A DNA stretch of 64,000 bases from Oscillospiraceae bacterium (GTDB taxonomy: Bacteria > Bacillota > Clostridia > Oscillospirales > Acutalibacteraceae), in the NCBI GenBank assembly GCA_022508805.1, contig JAFLUM010000003.1, forward strand, positions 111,745-175,744, in the 5' to 3' direction. The stretch's first letter is position 1, and every line of letters starts with the position of its first letter. The notes under the pieces were generated by a model. That model searched no databases. It worked only from the letters and a program-made list of their open reading frames with translations, and was not told the DNA's origin. Below, one piece after another: positions 33,057-42,773 of the stretch. Position numbers and translations under genes: made by a program.

Positions 33057-35960
33057 ATGAATAAATACAAAAAGGTCCTCGTTCTCGGAGCGGGTCCCGT
33101 CAAAATCGGTCAGTCGCTGGAGTTCGACTATTCAGCATTACAGGTCTGCCGTGCCCTTAAAGAAGAGGGGATAGAAGTAATTTTTGCAAATTCCACTCCC
33201 TCGGCGCTTGCTACCGATAAAAATTTTGCAGACAAGGTGTATATTGAACCGCTAAATATCGAAAGCGTAAAAAAGATACTCGAAAAAGAGCGTCCGGACG
33301 CTCTGCTTGCATCATCCGGCGGCGACGACGGACTGGAACTCGGTCTCGATCTCTCGCAAAACGGATATCTTGAAGAAACAGATACAAAGCTCTTAGGCGT
33401 TGACCCCGATGTTATCAGAAGCATTAAAAATCGCCATTCCTTTACAGACGCTTTGCTTGAGATGGGCGAACCGACTGTTGATGCGCTTGTTGTCAACAGC
33501 GCAGAAGAGGCTTGCGACTTTGCCGACAAAATCGGTTATCCCGTCATAGTGCGTCCTGCTTATACTCCCGACCGCGAGAGTGCGGAGTTCTGTTATACTC
33601 GGGAAAGACTTTTTGAAAAGGCGGAAAAAAGCCTTGAAACGTCGATTGTCAGTCAGGTACTCATTGAAAAATGTATAGCAGGCTGGAAAGAGATCGAGTT
33701 TGAAATTATCCGCGACCGCGAGGATAACTGCATCAGCGTTTCAAGCGTGGAGAGCGTTGACTCGGTAGGAATACATACGGGCGACAGCATCGCGGTGATC
33801 CCTGCACAAACACTTACCGATACCGAGTTAACAATGCTGCGCCGTGCTGCACGAAAGATCGTTTCCGGTTTTGGTGTCGAGGGTAACTGCAACGTCCAGT
33901 TTGCCTTAAGTCCCGACGGTAAGGATTACGTTGTGACGGGCGTTGACCCCCGAGTCAGCCGCACGTCTTCCCTGGTCTCCAAGGCGACAGGATACAGAAT
34001 TGCCTATGTTTCGGCAAAAATAGCGCTCGGCAAAACGCTTTCTGAAATAGATAACGACGTTGAACCTACAGTGGATCACTGTGCCGTTAAATTCCCAAAA
34101 TGGTCATTTGACAGCTTTAACGACGCTAATCGCCGTTTGGGCACTATGATGCAGGCAACAGGCGAGTGCCTTACAGTGGGAACGAGCTTTGAGTCGGCGT
34201 TTATGAAGGCTGTAAGAAGTGTCAATAAAAATCATCTTCCGCACCTTGAACAGCTTGAAAACATAAGCAATGAAGAGCTTACCGAGGTTATAGAAACGGC
34301 AGACGACCGTCGTATTTTCGCGGTTTATGAGGCAATTTTCAGAGATATTCCCATAGACAGAATTCATTCGGTTACCAAAATAGACAAATGGTTTTTACGC
34401 AAACTCAAAAATATTGCCGACACTGAAAAATTACTTAAAACCGACAACAGTACACCCACATATGAATACTCAAAAAATATCGGTTTTACCGATCGCGCTA
34501 TAGCACAGATAACAGGTGAAGAGCCGGTCTATACTATTGATGCGGAATATAAAAGCATTAACACCTGTTCAGCATTCTATTCCGTATACGGTGCCGATAA
34601 CGAGGCACAAATCTGTCTTGACGGCAGAAACACCGACAAAAAACGTGTGCTTGTAATAGGATCAGGTCCCTCTGTTGCAGGTCGCAGCGGTGATAACGAC
34701 TACTGCACGGTGCACTGTATAAATGCACTAAAGGCAATGGGGTTTGAGGTCGCAGTTCTCAATAATAACCCTGCATCCGTTACCACTGATTACAGCATTG
34801 CCGACCGCGTTTATCTCGAGCCCCTTTGTGCCGAGGACATTGCGAATGTGGTGAGAACCGAAAAGCCGGATTACGCGGTTTTGATGTTCGGCGGTGAGGA
34901 CGCCATTAAAAATTCAAAAATAATAAGTGAATGCGGTGTCAAGATTCTCGGTCCGGACCTTGATTTCTACAGAAAAATCACCAATAAAATCGAGTTTTTT
35001 GATATTCTCGATTACGCAAATGTCAAGCATACCAACAGCCGCCGTATTTTTGTCGGCACTTGCTTTGAAACATACGTTATTTCGGACGGCGAGAGTCATT
35101 TTGTTCCCGCTGTCTGTGAGCACGTTGAAAGAGCTCATATTAACTCGGGCGACTCAATGTCTGTAACGCCTCCGGTAAGCCTCGACAGTAATATCCGTGC
35201 AGAGCTCAGCGAGTATATAAAAAGAATTGTCGCTGAAATCTCATTTAAAGGTATGCTCAACCTGCAATTCGTTCTGTACGACAATAATTTGTATGTGACA
35301 AAAGCGTCCGTTACCGATACCGCGTTGATTCCCTTTATGACCAAAGCCTCCGGCTGCGATATTGTGTCTATGGCTGTACGCTGTATGGCGGGGGATAAGC
35401 TTCAAGGTGAAAAAACTAATGAGAGCGGCAAATATTTCGTAAGAGTGCCCGTTTTCAGCTTTGAAAAGCTTAAGGGTGCCGATATGCTTCTCGGTGAAAG
35501 AACAAAATCCACGGGCGATGTTATGGGCGTAGGCGATACCTTCGATAATGCCCTTTTAAAGGGTATGATAGCCTCGGGAACGAGAATAAAACGCACAGGA
35601 GCAGTGCTGGTATCCGTCAGCGAGAGCGACAAAAATAACGCTGTAAAAATGGCGGAGAAATTTTTGTCTCACGGCTTCAGAGTTTACGCCGTCGGCGATA
35701 CAGCAAAGCTCCTTAACTCCAATCATATAGCCGCAAGCTCCGTTGGCGCAGATGCTGTCAAAATGATAAACGAGAATAAATTCTCGTACGTTGTCTCTAC
35801 GCTTGAAAACGACCGCGGAGACGAACGGAATTTGACCGTTCGCCGTGCTGCCTTAATGAAACGTGTTCCCGTGTTCACCTCTGTCCGCAGTGCATACGCT
35901 TTCTCAAGAGCGCTTGCCAATAACAACGTAATGGAGGAAACGGAGGTAACAGACATATGA
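33057..35960 (+). CDS. carbamoyl-phosphate synthase large-subunit-like protein, degenerate (possible pseudoenzyme)
   Basis: Full CarB domain order incl. KIDKWFLRKLKNI and C-terminal MGS-like domain, but catalytic motifs are altered (see findings). TTG at 33048 is an alternative start. Confidence 0.8.
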   Translation: MNKYKKVLVLGAGPVKIGQSLEFDYSALQVCRALKEEGIEVIFANSTPSALATDKNFADKVYIEPLNIESVKKILEKERPDALLASSGGDDGLELGLDLSQNGYLEETDTKLLGVDPDVIRSIKNRHSFTDALLEMGEPTVDALVVNSAEEACDFADKIGYPVIVRPAYTPDRESAEFCYTRERLFEKAEKSLETSIVSQVLIEKCIAGWKEIEFEIIRDREDNCISVSSVESVDSVGIHTGDSIAVIPAQTLTDTELTMLRRAARKIVSGFGVEGNCNVQFALSPDGKDYVVTGVDPRVSRTSSLVSKATGYRIAYVSAKIALGKTLSEIDNDVEPTVDHCAVKFPKWSFDSFNDANRRLGTMMQATGECLTVGTSFESAFMKAVRSVNKNHLPHLEQLENISNEELTEVIETADDRRIFAVYEAIFRDIPIDRIHSVTKIDKWFLRKLKNIADTEKLLKTDNSTPTYEYSKNIGFTDRAIAQITGEEPVYTIDAEYKSINTCSAFYSVYGADNEAQICLDGRNTDKKRVLVIGSGPSVAGRSGDNDYCTVHCINALKAMGFEVAVLNNNPASVTTDYSIADRVYLEPLCAEDIANVVRTEKPDYAVLMFGGEDAIKNSKIISECGVKILGPDLDFYRKITNKIEFFDILDYANVKHTNSRRIFVGTCFETYVISDGESHFVPAVCEHVERAHINSGDSMSVTPPVSLDSNIRAELSEYIKRIVAEISFKGMLNLQFVLYDNNLYVTKASVTDTALIPFMTKASGCDIVSMAVRCMAGDKLQGEKTNESGKYFVRVPVFSFEKLKGADMLLGERTKSTGDVMGVGDTFDNALLKGMIASGTRIKRTGAVLVSVSESDKNNAVKMAEKFLSHGFRVYAVGDTAKLLNSNHIAASSVGADAVKMINENKFSYVVSTLENDRGDERNLTVRRAALMKRVPVFTSVRSAYAFSRALANNNVMEETEVTDI

Positions 35961-36364
35961 TAATTATGTCTGTGGATTACGGCGACGTGAGAACGGGCAT
36001 TGCCGTGTGCGATAAAATGCAGATGTTGGCATCGCCCGTCTGCGTTATAACCGAAAGGAACAGAGACAGACTTTTGGAAAAAATTGCCGATTTAGCATCC
36101 GAAAAAAGGATCGAACGCTTTTGCGTGGGACTCCCCAAAAATATGGATGGAACTTACGGCTTTCGCTGTGATGCCTGCCGAGAATTCGGCGAGCTTTTGG
36201 AGCAAAATACAGGCATCCCTGTTTTCTTTCAGGATGAACGGCTCACCACAGTTTCCGCCCATAATATTTTAAACAGTGCAGATGTCCGCGGCAAAAAACG
36301 AAAGGCGGTTGTTGACGCGGTTTCCGCAGTGCTGATATTGGAAGATTACCTCAAAACTTTATAA
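35957..36364 (+). CDS. ruvX: putative Holliday junction resolvase RuvX/YqgF
   Basis: MSVDYGDVRTGIAVCD, CVGLPKNMDG, QDERLTT. Confidence 0.9.
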   Translation: MIIMSVDYGDVRTGIAVCDKMQMLASPVCVITERNRDRLLEKIADLASEKRIERFCVGLPKNMDGTYGFRCDACREFGELLEQNTGIPVFFQDERLTTVSAHNILNSADVRGKKRKAVVDAVSAVLILEDYLKTL

Positions 36365-36393
36365 ATTCATTGACACACAATGACAAATTTAAT

Positions 36394-36428
36394 GCCTGAT
36401 ACCTTTTATAATGGTATCAGGCTTTTTT
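36394..36428 (+). terminator. terminator after ruvX
   Basis: GCCTGATACC-ttttataat-GGTATCAGGC followed by TTTTTT. Confidence 0.85.
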
Positions 36429-36442
36429 GTGCGGTGAATACA

Positions 36443-37270
36443 GTGACGGTTTACATAGACATTTTGATAATACTTAATATTTTGGTAAATTATTTTATGC
36501 TGGCGGCGGTCAAAAAAATATCGCGCTCACATACTTCCCGATTACGGCTCGCATTGGGAGCACTCAGCGGAGGCGTAGCATCTCTTCTCATTTTTATTGA
36601 CTCCCTCGGCATCATAATGACTTTACTCAAAATCGCCGCATCGCTTGTAATGGTATTTATTTCTTTCGGCTTCGGCTCTGTCAAACAGTTTTTTAAAAGA
36701 GCATTGTGGCTGTTTTTTATAAGCTTTGTGTTCGGAGGACTTGTTTTTGCCGTGTATATGTGCTTCGGACTTGAAACGATGATATACACAAACGGTATTG
36801 TCTATTTTGATGTCGATATGACCTTTTTGGTGGTTTGTTCAGCAGTTGCATACGCCCTAATCACACTTGTATCAAAATTTATTGATAAAAAAGCGCCTAA
36901 AAGTAAGGAATATTATGTAACACTTCAAAAAAACGGAAAAAACATTTCCTGCACCGGGTTTATGGATACGGGCAACAACCTGCGTGAGCCCTTTTCGGGA
37001 TTTCCCGTAATTATGGTGTGCAGTTCGGTATTCCGTGAGCTTATGGGAGGGGATATACCTATTGAAAAAATGCAGGGAAATGAAAAAATACGTCTTATTC
37101 CCATAAGCACAGTCAGTGGAAATACTATCATAAAAGCGTTTCGCCCTGACAGTGTTAAAATAGGCGAATTTACAACGGATAAGGTGTATGTCGGCGAAAG
37201 TCTGACACACTTAGACGAATACAAAATAATATTAAATATAAATCTTGAAAGGGAGCTGCAAAATGAATAA
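36443..37270 (+). CDS. spoIIGA: sigma-E processing peptidase SpoIIGA
   Basis: [18 protein letters not shown] multi-TM N-terminus, [19 protein letters not shown] aspartic protease DTG motif; upstream of sigE. Confidence 0.9.
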   Translation: MTVYIDILIILNILVNYFMLAAVKKISRSHTSRLRLALGALSGGVASLLIFIDSLGIIMTLLKIAASLVMVFISFGFGSVKQFFKRALWLFFISFVFGGLVFAVYMCFGLETMIYTNGIVYFDVDMTFLVVCSAVAYALITLVSKFIDKKAPKSKEYYVTLQKNGKNISCTGFMDTGNNLREPFSGFPVIMVCSSVFRELMGGDIPIEKMQGNEKIRLIPISTVSGNTIIKAFRPDSVKIGEFTTDKVYVGESLTHLDEYKIILNINLERELQNE

Positions 37271-37970
37271 ACTGAAACTATTTTTTAAAAAACTGTATCT
37301 GAAACTTTTTAAAAGAGGTATATATTACGTAAACGGACCTATGTCACTGCCTGAGCCGCTCACAAAGGAGCGTGAGCTTGAATTAAGCGAAAAGCTGGCC
37401 TCAGGGGATGCCTCAGCACGTGAAGAGCTTATTGTACATAATTTGCGGCTGGTAGTGTATATTGCAAAAAAGTTTGAGAGTACGGGAGTTAATATTGAGG
37501 ATCTTATATCAATAGGCACTATCGGACTGATTAAATCCGTCAACACCTTTTGCCCGGGTAAAAACATAAAGCTTGCCACATATGCCTCACGGTGTATAGA
37601 AAATGAGATTTTGATGCATCTTCGCAAAATAGCACCGCAAAAAATGGAAATATCCCTTGACGAGCCGCTCAATATTGACTGGGACGGCAACGAGCTGATG
37701 CTTTGCGACGTGCTCGGCAGTGACTCCGACGAGATAAACCGTGAAATTGAAGAAGAGGACGAAAAAAGAATGCTTTTAAAGGTCATCGACACACTGCCTG
37801 AACGTGAAAGGATCATAATAGATATGCGCTTCGGTCTCGGCGATAAACAGGAGCTTACGCAAAAGGAAGTCGCCGATAAGCTTGGTATTTCTCAAAGCTA
37901 TATTTCCCGTCTTGAAAAAAGGATAATCAAACGTATAGGCGACAAAATGAAAGCACAACTCAAAGGATAG
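37263..37970 (+). CDS. sigE: sporulation sigma factor E
   Basis: [20 protein letters not shown]..., [35 protein letters not shown]; overlaps spoIIGA. Confidence 0.93.
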   Translation: MNKLKLFFKKLYLKLFKRGIYYVNGPMSLPEPLTKERELELSEKLASGDASAREELIVHNLRLVVYIAKKFESTGVNIEDLISIGTIGLIKSVNTFCPGKNIKLATYASRCIENEILMHLRKIAPQKMEISLDEPLNIDWDGNELMLCDVLGSDSDEINREIEEEDEKRMLLKVIDTLPERERIIIDMRFGLGDKQELTQKEVADKLGISQSYISRLEKRIIKRIGDKMKAQLKG

Positions 37971-38076
37971 CAACAGATAAAAAATGTCTAAAAAATATCG
38001 GTAAAAATATGTAAAAAAATGCAGAAATGTGGTACAATTAATTGGAATAATTCAAATTCGGAGGAAGGGTATATTT

Positions 38077-39507
38077 ATGACTTACGATGTAGCAGTTGTA
38101 GGCGCCGGCGTTGTGGGCGGACTCATTGCCCGTGAGCTCAGCCGCTTTGAGCTTAAAACAGCTTTGCTTGAGCGTTGCAACGACATTGCTATGGGTACAA
38201 GCAAGGCGAACAGCGCAATCGTTCACGGCGGTTTTGACGCTCAGAACGGTACCGTTAAAGCAGAGCTGAACGTCAAGGGAACGGCTATGATGCCTGAGGT
38301 TTGCAAAAAACTCTCTGTCCCTTATAAAAACAACGGCTCTCTCGTTGTGGCTTTTTCGGATTCTGAAATGGAGCACGTTAAAGAGCTGTATGAGAGGGGA
38401 GTTAAGAACGGTGTTCCCCGTCTTTCGGTCATAGACCGTGACGAGCTTCGCCGTATCGAGCCGAATATCAGCGACAAGGCTGTGGGTGCATTGCTTTCCG
38501 AAAGTGCAGGCATCGTCTGCCCCTACGAGCTCACCATAGCGGCAGTGGAAAATGCAGTTACAAACGGTGTTGAGCTTATCAGAAACTGCGAAGTGACCGA
38601 AATATTAGAAAATGACGGTGGCTTTACGCTTAAAACCTCAGCGGGCGATATTTCGGCAAAATACATTATCAATGCTGCGGGCAATTTTTCGGACGAGCTT
38701 GCCAAAATGGTGGGCGATGACTCAATCGAGCTTATCCCGAGAAAGGGCGAATATTATCTGCTGGACAAATCCGTAGGCAATTTGGCGGTGCATACCATTT
38801 TCCAGTGTCCCAATGAGATGGGCAAAGGAATTCTTGTTACCCCCACCGTCGACGGTAATCTGCTCATTGGACCGACTGCAGTTAATATCGACGATAAGGA
38901 AGATACCGACACAACACCCGAAGGACTTCTCGATATAGTGGACAAGGCATTAAAATCCGTTCCCACCGTGTCTGTGAGAAATGCTATTACTTCATTTGCA
39001 GGCGTTCGGGCACATCCCGTAAACGATGATTTTATTATCGGCTGGTCAGAGAAAAGCGGCAATTTCTTAAATGCGGCAGGTATAGAGTCGCCGGGACTTT
39101 CTGCTTCCCCCGCAATTGCAATAAGGGTTCGTGAGATTTTAGGCGAGAAAATTGAGCTTATTGAAAAGAAAGAATATACCGATACAAGAGAAGAACCTGT
39201 CCGCTTCCGCCATATGACCGACGAACAGCGCGAAGAGCTTATTAAGAAAAACAGCGCTTACGGCAGAATAGTATGCCGCTGTGAAACGGTGACCGAGGGC
39301 GAGATAATCGATGCTATCAAAGCTCCTGCAGGTGCGCGTGACGTGGACGGAGTAAAGCGCAGAACAAGAGCGGGTATGGGACGCTGTCAGGGCGGTTTTT
39401 GCGGCAGTAAGGTGGTCGAGATATTGGCTCGCGAACTGGGTGTTCCTATGAACGAGATCACAAAGTTCGGCGGCGAGTCAAAAATCATTTATGAGAGGAC
39501 GAAGTGA
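38077..39507 (+). CDS. GlpA-like NAD(P)/FAD-dependent oxidoreductase with BFD-type [2Fe-2S] C-terminus
   Basis: YDVAVVGAGVVGGLIARELSR, IVHGGFDAQNGTVKAELN, CRCETVTEGEIIDAI...GRCQGGFCGSKV. Confidence 0.88.
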   Translation: MTYDVAVVGAGVVGGLIARELSRFELKTALLERCNDIAMGTSKANSAIVHGGFDAQNGTVKAELNVKGTAMMPEVCKKLSVPYKNNGSLVVAFSDSEMEHVKELYERGVKNGVPRLSVIDRDELRRIEPNISDKAVGALLSESAGIVCPYELTIAAVENAVTNGVELIRNCEVTEILENDGGFTLKTSAGDISAKYIINAAGNFSDELAKMVGDDSIELIPRKGEYYLLDKSVGNLAVHTIFQCPNEMGKGILVTPTVDGNLLIGPTAVNIDDKEDTDTTPEGLLDIVDKALKSVPTVSVRNAITSFAGVRAHPVNDDFIIGWSEKSGNFLNAAGIESPGLSASPAIAIRVREILGEKIELIEKKEYTDTREEPVRFRHMTDEQREELIKKNSAYGRIVCRCETVTEGEIIDAIKAPAGARDVDGVKRRTRAGMGRCQGGFCGSKVVEILARELGVPMNEITKFGGESKIIYERTK

Positions 39508-39517
39508 GGTGGGAGAT

Positions 39518-40771
39518 ATGCTTGAATTTGATCTTGCCGTTGTAGGCGGCGGTCCCGCGGGTATGGCGGCGGCACTTGCCGCAAAAGAAAACGGCGTTGA
39601 AAAAATAATCGTGCTTGAAAGAGCCGAGACACTTGGCGGTATTTTGGAGCAGTGTATACACACAGGCTTCGGTCTCCACTATTTCGGCGAAGAGCTCTCG
39701 GGACCCGAATATGCGGGTAGATTTATTGATTTACTTAAAGAAACGGATATTGCCGTTAAAACCGATACTATGGTGCTCGATATTGCCGAGAATAACACCG
39801 TCACTGCCGTAAATAAAGAGGACGGATTGTTAAAAATAAAGGCTAAAGCCGTAGTTCTTGCAATGGGTTGCCGTGAGCGACCCAGAGGAGCACTCAGCAT
39901 CGCGGGCAGCCGCGCGTCGGGTATTATGACGGCAGGTACTGCACAAAAATACGTCAATATAAACGGCTATATGCCCGGTCACGAGGTGGTCATTCTCGGT
40001 TCAGGCGATATCGGTCTTATTATGGCTCGCCGAATGACTCTTGAGGGCGCAAGGGTCAAGATGGTGTGCGAGCTTATGCCGTATTCAGGCGGACTTACAA
40101 GAAATATCGTACAGTGCCTTGACGATTTTGGGATTCCGCTTAAATTAAGCTGTACGGTGGTTGCTACCCACGGCAAAGAACGTCTTGAGGGTGTTACTAT
40201 TGCCAAGGTGGACGACAGACTACAGCCGATTCCCGGCACTGAGGAGTACGTTCCCTGCGATACGCTTATGCTTTCCGTGGGACTTATCCCTGAAAACGAG
40301 CTTTCCAAAAACGCAGGAATCGAGCTTGACAGAATCACCAACGGTCCTCTCGTTGACGAATACCGTGAGACCGACCACAAAGGCGTTTTTGCCTGCGGAA
40401 ATGTGCTTCAGGTTCACGATCTTGTTGACTATGTTACTCAGGAAAGCCAAATTGCGGGACTGGGCGCGGCTAAATACATAAAGGGTGAAAAAATCAGCGG
40501 CGAATGTGTCTTCACAAAGGGCACTGATGGCGTAAGATATATCGTTCCCCAAAGAATAAACTGCAAAACCGACGGTGACGTTAAGCTGTATTTCCGCGTG
40601 GGTGCTGTTTTCCACGATGCGAAAATCGTCGTAGAATGTGACGGCAAAGAAATTCTTTCCAAGAAAAAGAAAAAGCTCACCCCCGGTGAGATGGAATACG
40701 TTACATTAAAGCAGTCGGTTATCGGCGAGCTTCCCGCGAACGCCGTTATCAATGTAAGAGTGGAGGCGTAA
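39518..40771 (+). CDS. FAD-dependent NAD(P)-disulfide-type oxidoreductase (GlpB-like partner)
   Basis: FDLAVVGGGPAGMAAALAAKENG, GCRERPRGALSIAGSRASGIMTAGTAQKY. Confidence 0.88.
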   Translation: MLEFDLAVVGGGPAGMAAALAAKENGVEKIIVLERAETLGGILEQCIHTGFGLHYFGEELSGPEYAGRFIDLLKETDIAVKTDTMVLDIAENNTVTAVNKEDGLLKIKAKAVVLAMGCRERPRGALSIAGSRASGIMTAGTAQKYVNINGYMPGHEVVILGSGDIGLIMARRMTLEGARVKMVCELMPYSGGLTRNIVQCLDDFGIPLKLSCTVVATHGKERLEGVTIAKVDDRLQPIPGTEEYVPCDTLMLSVGLIPENELSKNAGIELDRITNGPLVDEYRETDHKGVFACGNVLQVHDLVDYVTQESQIAGLGAAKYIKGEKISGECVFTKGTDGVRYIVPQRINCKTDGDVKLYFRVGAVFHDAKIVVECDGKEILSKKKKKLTPGEMEYVTLKQSVIGELPANAVINVRVEA

Positions 40772-40775
40772 GCAA

Positions 40776-41141
40776 ATGGAGAAGAGAGAACTTGTATGCG
40801 TTGCCTGTCCGTTAGGCTGCGGAATAACTGTTACTTTGGACGACGGCGGAAATGTGCTCGAAGTCATGGGCAACACCTGCAAACGCGGTGATGCTTATGC
40901 CAGAACCGAGGTTACAAGCCCCACAAGAATGTTGACGACAACTGTCAGGGTGGAGGGCAGCGAAAAATCATATGTTGTGCCGGTAAAATCCTCAGAACCC
41001 GTTCCGAAGGGTATGATGATGGCGTGCATGGAGGTAATCAACAAAGCCTCGGCCAAAGCACCCGTAAAAATCGGCGACGTGGTAATCGAAAATATTCTCG
41101 GAACCGGAGTGAATATCGTTGCAACAAATGATGCAGACTGA
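40776..41141 (+). CDS. DUF1667 domain protein
   Basis: ELVCVACPLGCGITVTLDDGGNVLEVMGNTCKRGDAYARTEVTSPTRMLTTTVRV, invariant partner of the two upstream genes. Confidence 0.9.
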   Translation: MEKRELVCVACPLGCGITVTLDDGGNVLEVMGNTCKRGDAYARTEVTSPTRMLTTTVRVEGSEKSYVVPVKSSEPVPKGMMMACMEVINKASAKAPVKIGDVVIENILGTGVNIVATNDAD

Positions 41142-42552
41142 AAAATCCTATGAGCTTGCGGCCCGTGTTGTTCCTTCAAAGCGCCAGCTCCGATGGCAAG
41201 AGCTTGAAATGTACGTTTTTTGCCATTTCGGTATGAATACCTTTACGGGTAAGGAGTGGGGGGACGGAAAAACAAGTCCGTCGGAATTTAACCCTAAAAA
41301 GCTGGATGCACGTCAGTGGGCAAGGGAAGTAAAAAACGCAGGCTTTAAAGGCTTGTTGCTCACCTGTAAGCATCACGACGGATTTTGTCTGTGGCCGTCG
41401 GAATATACCGACTACAGCGTTAAAAACAGTCCATACAAAAACGGTAAAGGGGACATCGTGAAAGAGGTCTCCGACGCCTGCCGCGAATACGGTCTAAAAT
41501 TCGGCGTATATCTTTCTCCGTGGGACAGGCACGAAAAAACCTACGGCACAGATGAATATAATATATATTTTAAAAATCAGCTTCGCGAGCTTGCCTCAAA
41601 TTACGGCGATTTATTCTGCTTTTGGTTTGACGGCGCCTGCGGCGAAGGTCCCAACGGCAAAAAGCAGGTGTATGATTGGGACGGATACTATTCTGTTATC
41701 CGTGAGCTGCAACCTGATGCGGTCATCAGCATCAGTGGTCCCGATGTACGCTGGTGCGGCAACGAGGCAGGCAAAACAAGGGAGTCCGAATGGAGCGTTG
41801 TGCCGTCCTTCGTGGGAAATCAGGCTTATACTGCCGAGCATTCTCAAAAAGAAGACACGCCCGATTTCGCTAAAAACGTCAACGCAAGCACAGAGGACAT
41901 CGGCAGCCGTAAATTTATTGACGGCTTAAAAGATTTTATATGGTATCCTGCCGAAACGGACGTTTCTATCCGTCCCGGATGGTTTTATCACCGCTCGCAG
42001 GACTTTAAAGTCAAGTCCGTCAAAAAGCTGATGAATATTTACTGGGGGGCAGTCGGCGGAAATTCATCATTACTGCTCAACATTCCGCCCGATAAAAACG
42101 GTTTGCTTTCAAAATATGATGTGCGCGCTCTGCGCCGATTTGGGAACGAGCTTAAAAAGGAATTTTCCGAAAATCTTGCAAAAAATTCTAAGGTATCCGT
42201 TTCCTCAGAGCTTGACGACGAACACAGCGTAATAAATATTATCGAGGGAGAGGGGTTCTGGCAGTGCGCCGAAAACGATACTGCTCCCGAAATAATAATT
42301 GAATTTTCCGAAACGGTAACTGCCGATAAAATCGTTCTCAAAGAAAACATCGCAACAGGTCAGCAGATCGAAAACTTTGAGGTTTACGGCGACAACGGCA
42401 ACGGTTGGGAGCTCGTTACAAAGTCAACTGTTATCGGTGCAAAACGTATTTGCCGTTTTAAAAAGCAAGGCCTTAAGCGCGTTAAAATCGTGATAACCTC
42501 ATACCGAGTAAAGGCAACATTAAAATCCGTTGAACTTTATTGCAGAAAATAA
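41128..42552 (+). CDS. alpha-L-fucosidase, GH29 family
   Basis: FVCHFGMNTFTGKEWGDG-type N-terminus, LLTCKHHDGFCLWPSEYTDYSV, FWFDGACGEG; C-terminal beta-sandwich-like extension. Confidence 0.88.
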   Translation: MMQTEKSYELAARVVPSKRQLRWQELEMYVFCHFGMNTFTGKEWGDGKTSPSEFNPKKLDARQWAREVKNAGFKGLLLTCKHHDGFCLWPSEYTDYSVKNSPYKNGKGDIVKEVSDACREYGLKFGVYLSPWDRHEKTYGTDEYNIYFKNQLRELASNYGDLFCFWFDGACGEGPNGKKQVYDWDGYYSVIRELQPDAVISISGPDVRWCGNEAGKTRESEWSVVPSFVGNQAYTAEHSQKEDTPDFAKNVNASTEDIGSRKFIDGLKDFIWYPAETDVSIRPGWFYHRSQDFKVKSVKKLMNIYWGAVGGNSSLLLNIPPDKNGLLSKYDVRALRRFGNELKKEFSENLAKNSKVSVSSELDDEHSVINIIEGEGFWQCAENDTAPEIIIEFSETVTADKIVLKENIATGQQIENFEVYGDNGNGWELVTKSTVIGAKRICRFKKQGLKRVKIVITSYRVKATLKSVELYCRK

Positions 42553-42559
42553 TACATAA

Positions 42560-42596
42560 AAACCGATTCCGTTTTTCAGCGAAGTCGGTTTCTTTA
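42560..42596 (+). terminator. terminator after GH29 gene
   Basis: AAACCGA...TCGGTTT followed by ctttat. Confidence 0.5.
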
Positions 42597-42773
42597 TATT
42601 TATGCGTACGCAAATCGTATAAAATACAAAATTTAACAATTTTTCCAAATTTGATTTAACATTATTTGGCGTATTCCCAAGAAAAATGACCTTTGTTATA
42701 ATGAGCATGCACCCGACGAGAGAAAATCGTGTGCAAACTCAAATATGCAACAATGCAAATATGAGGTGAAAAA

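Noticed and set aside
36394-36428. Considered as a regulatory palindrome of spoIIGA
   Set aside because: 10-bp stem followed by a T-run right after ruvX is better explained as an intrinsic terminator.
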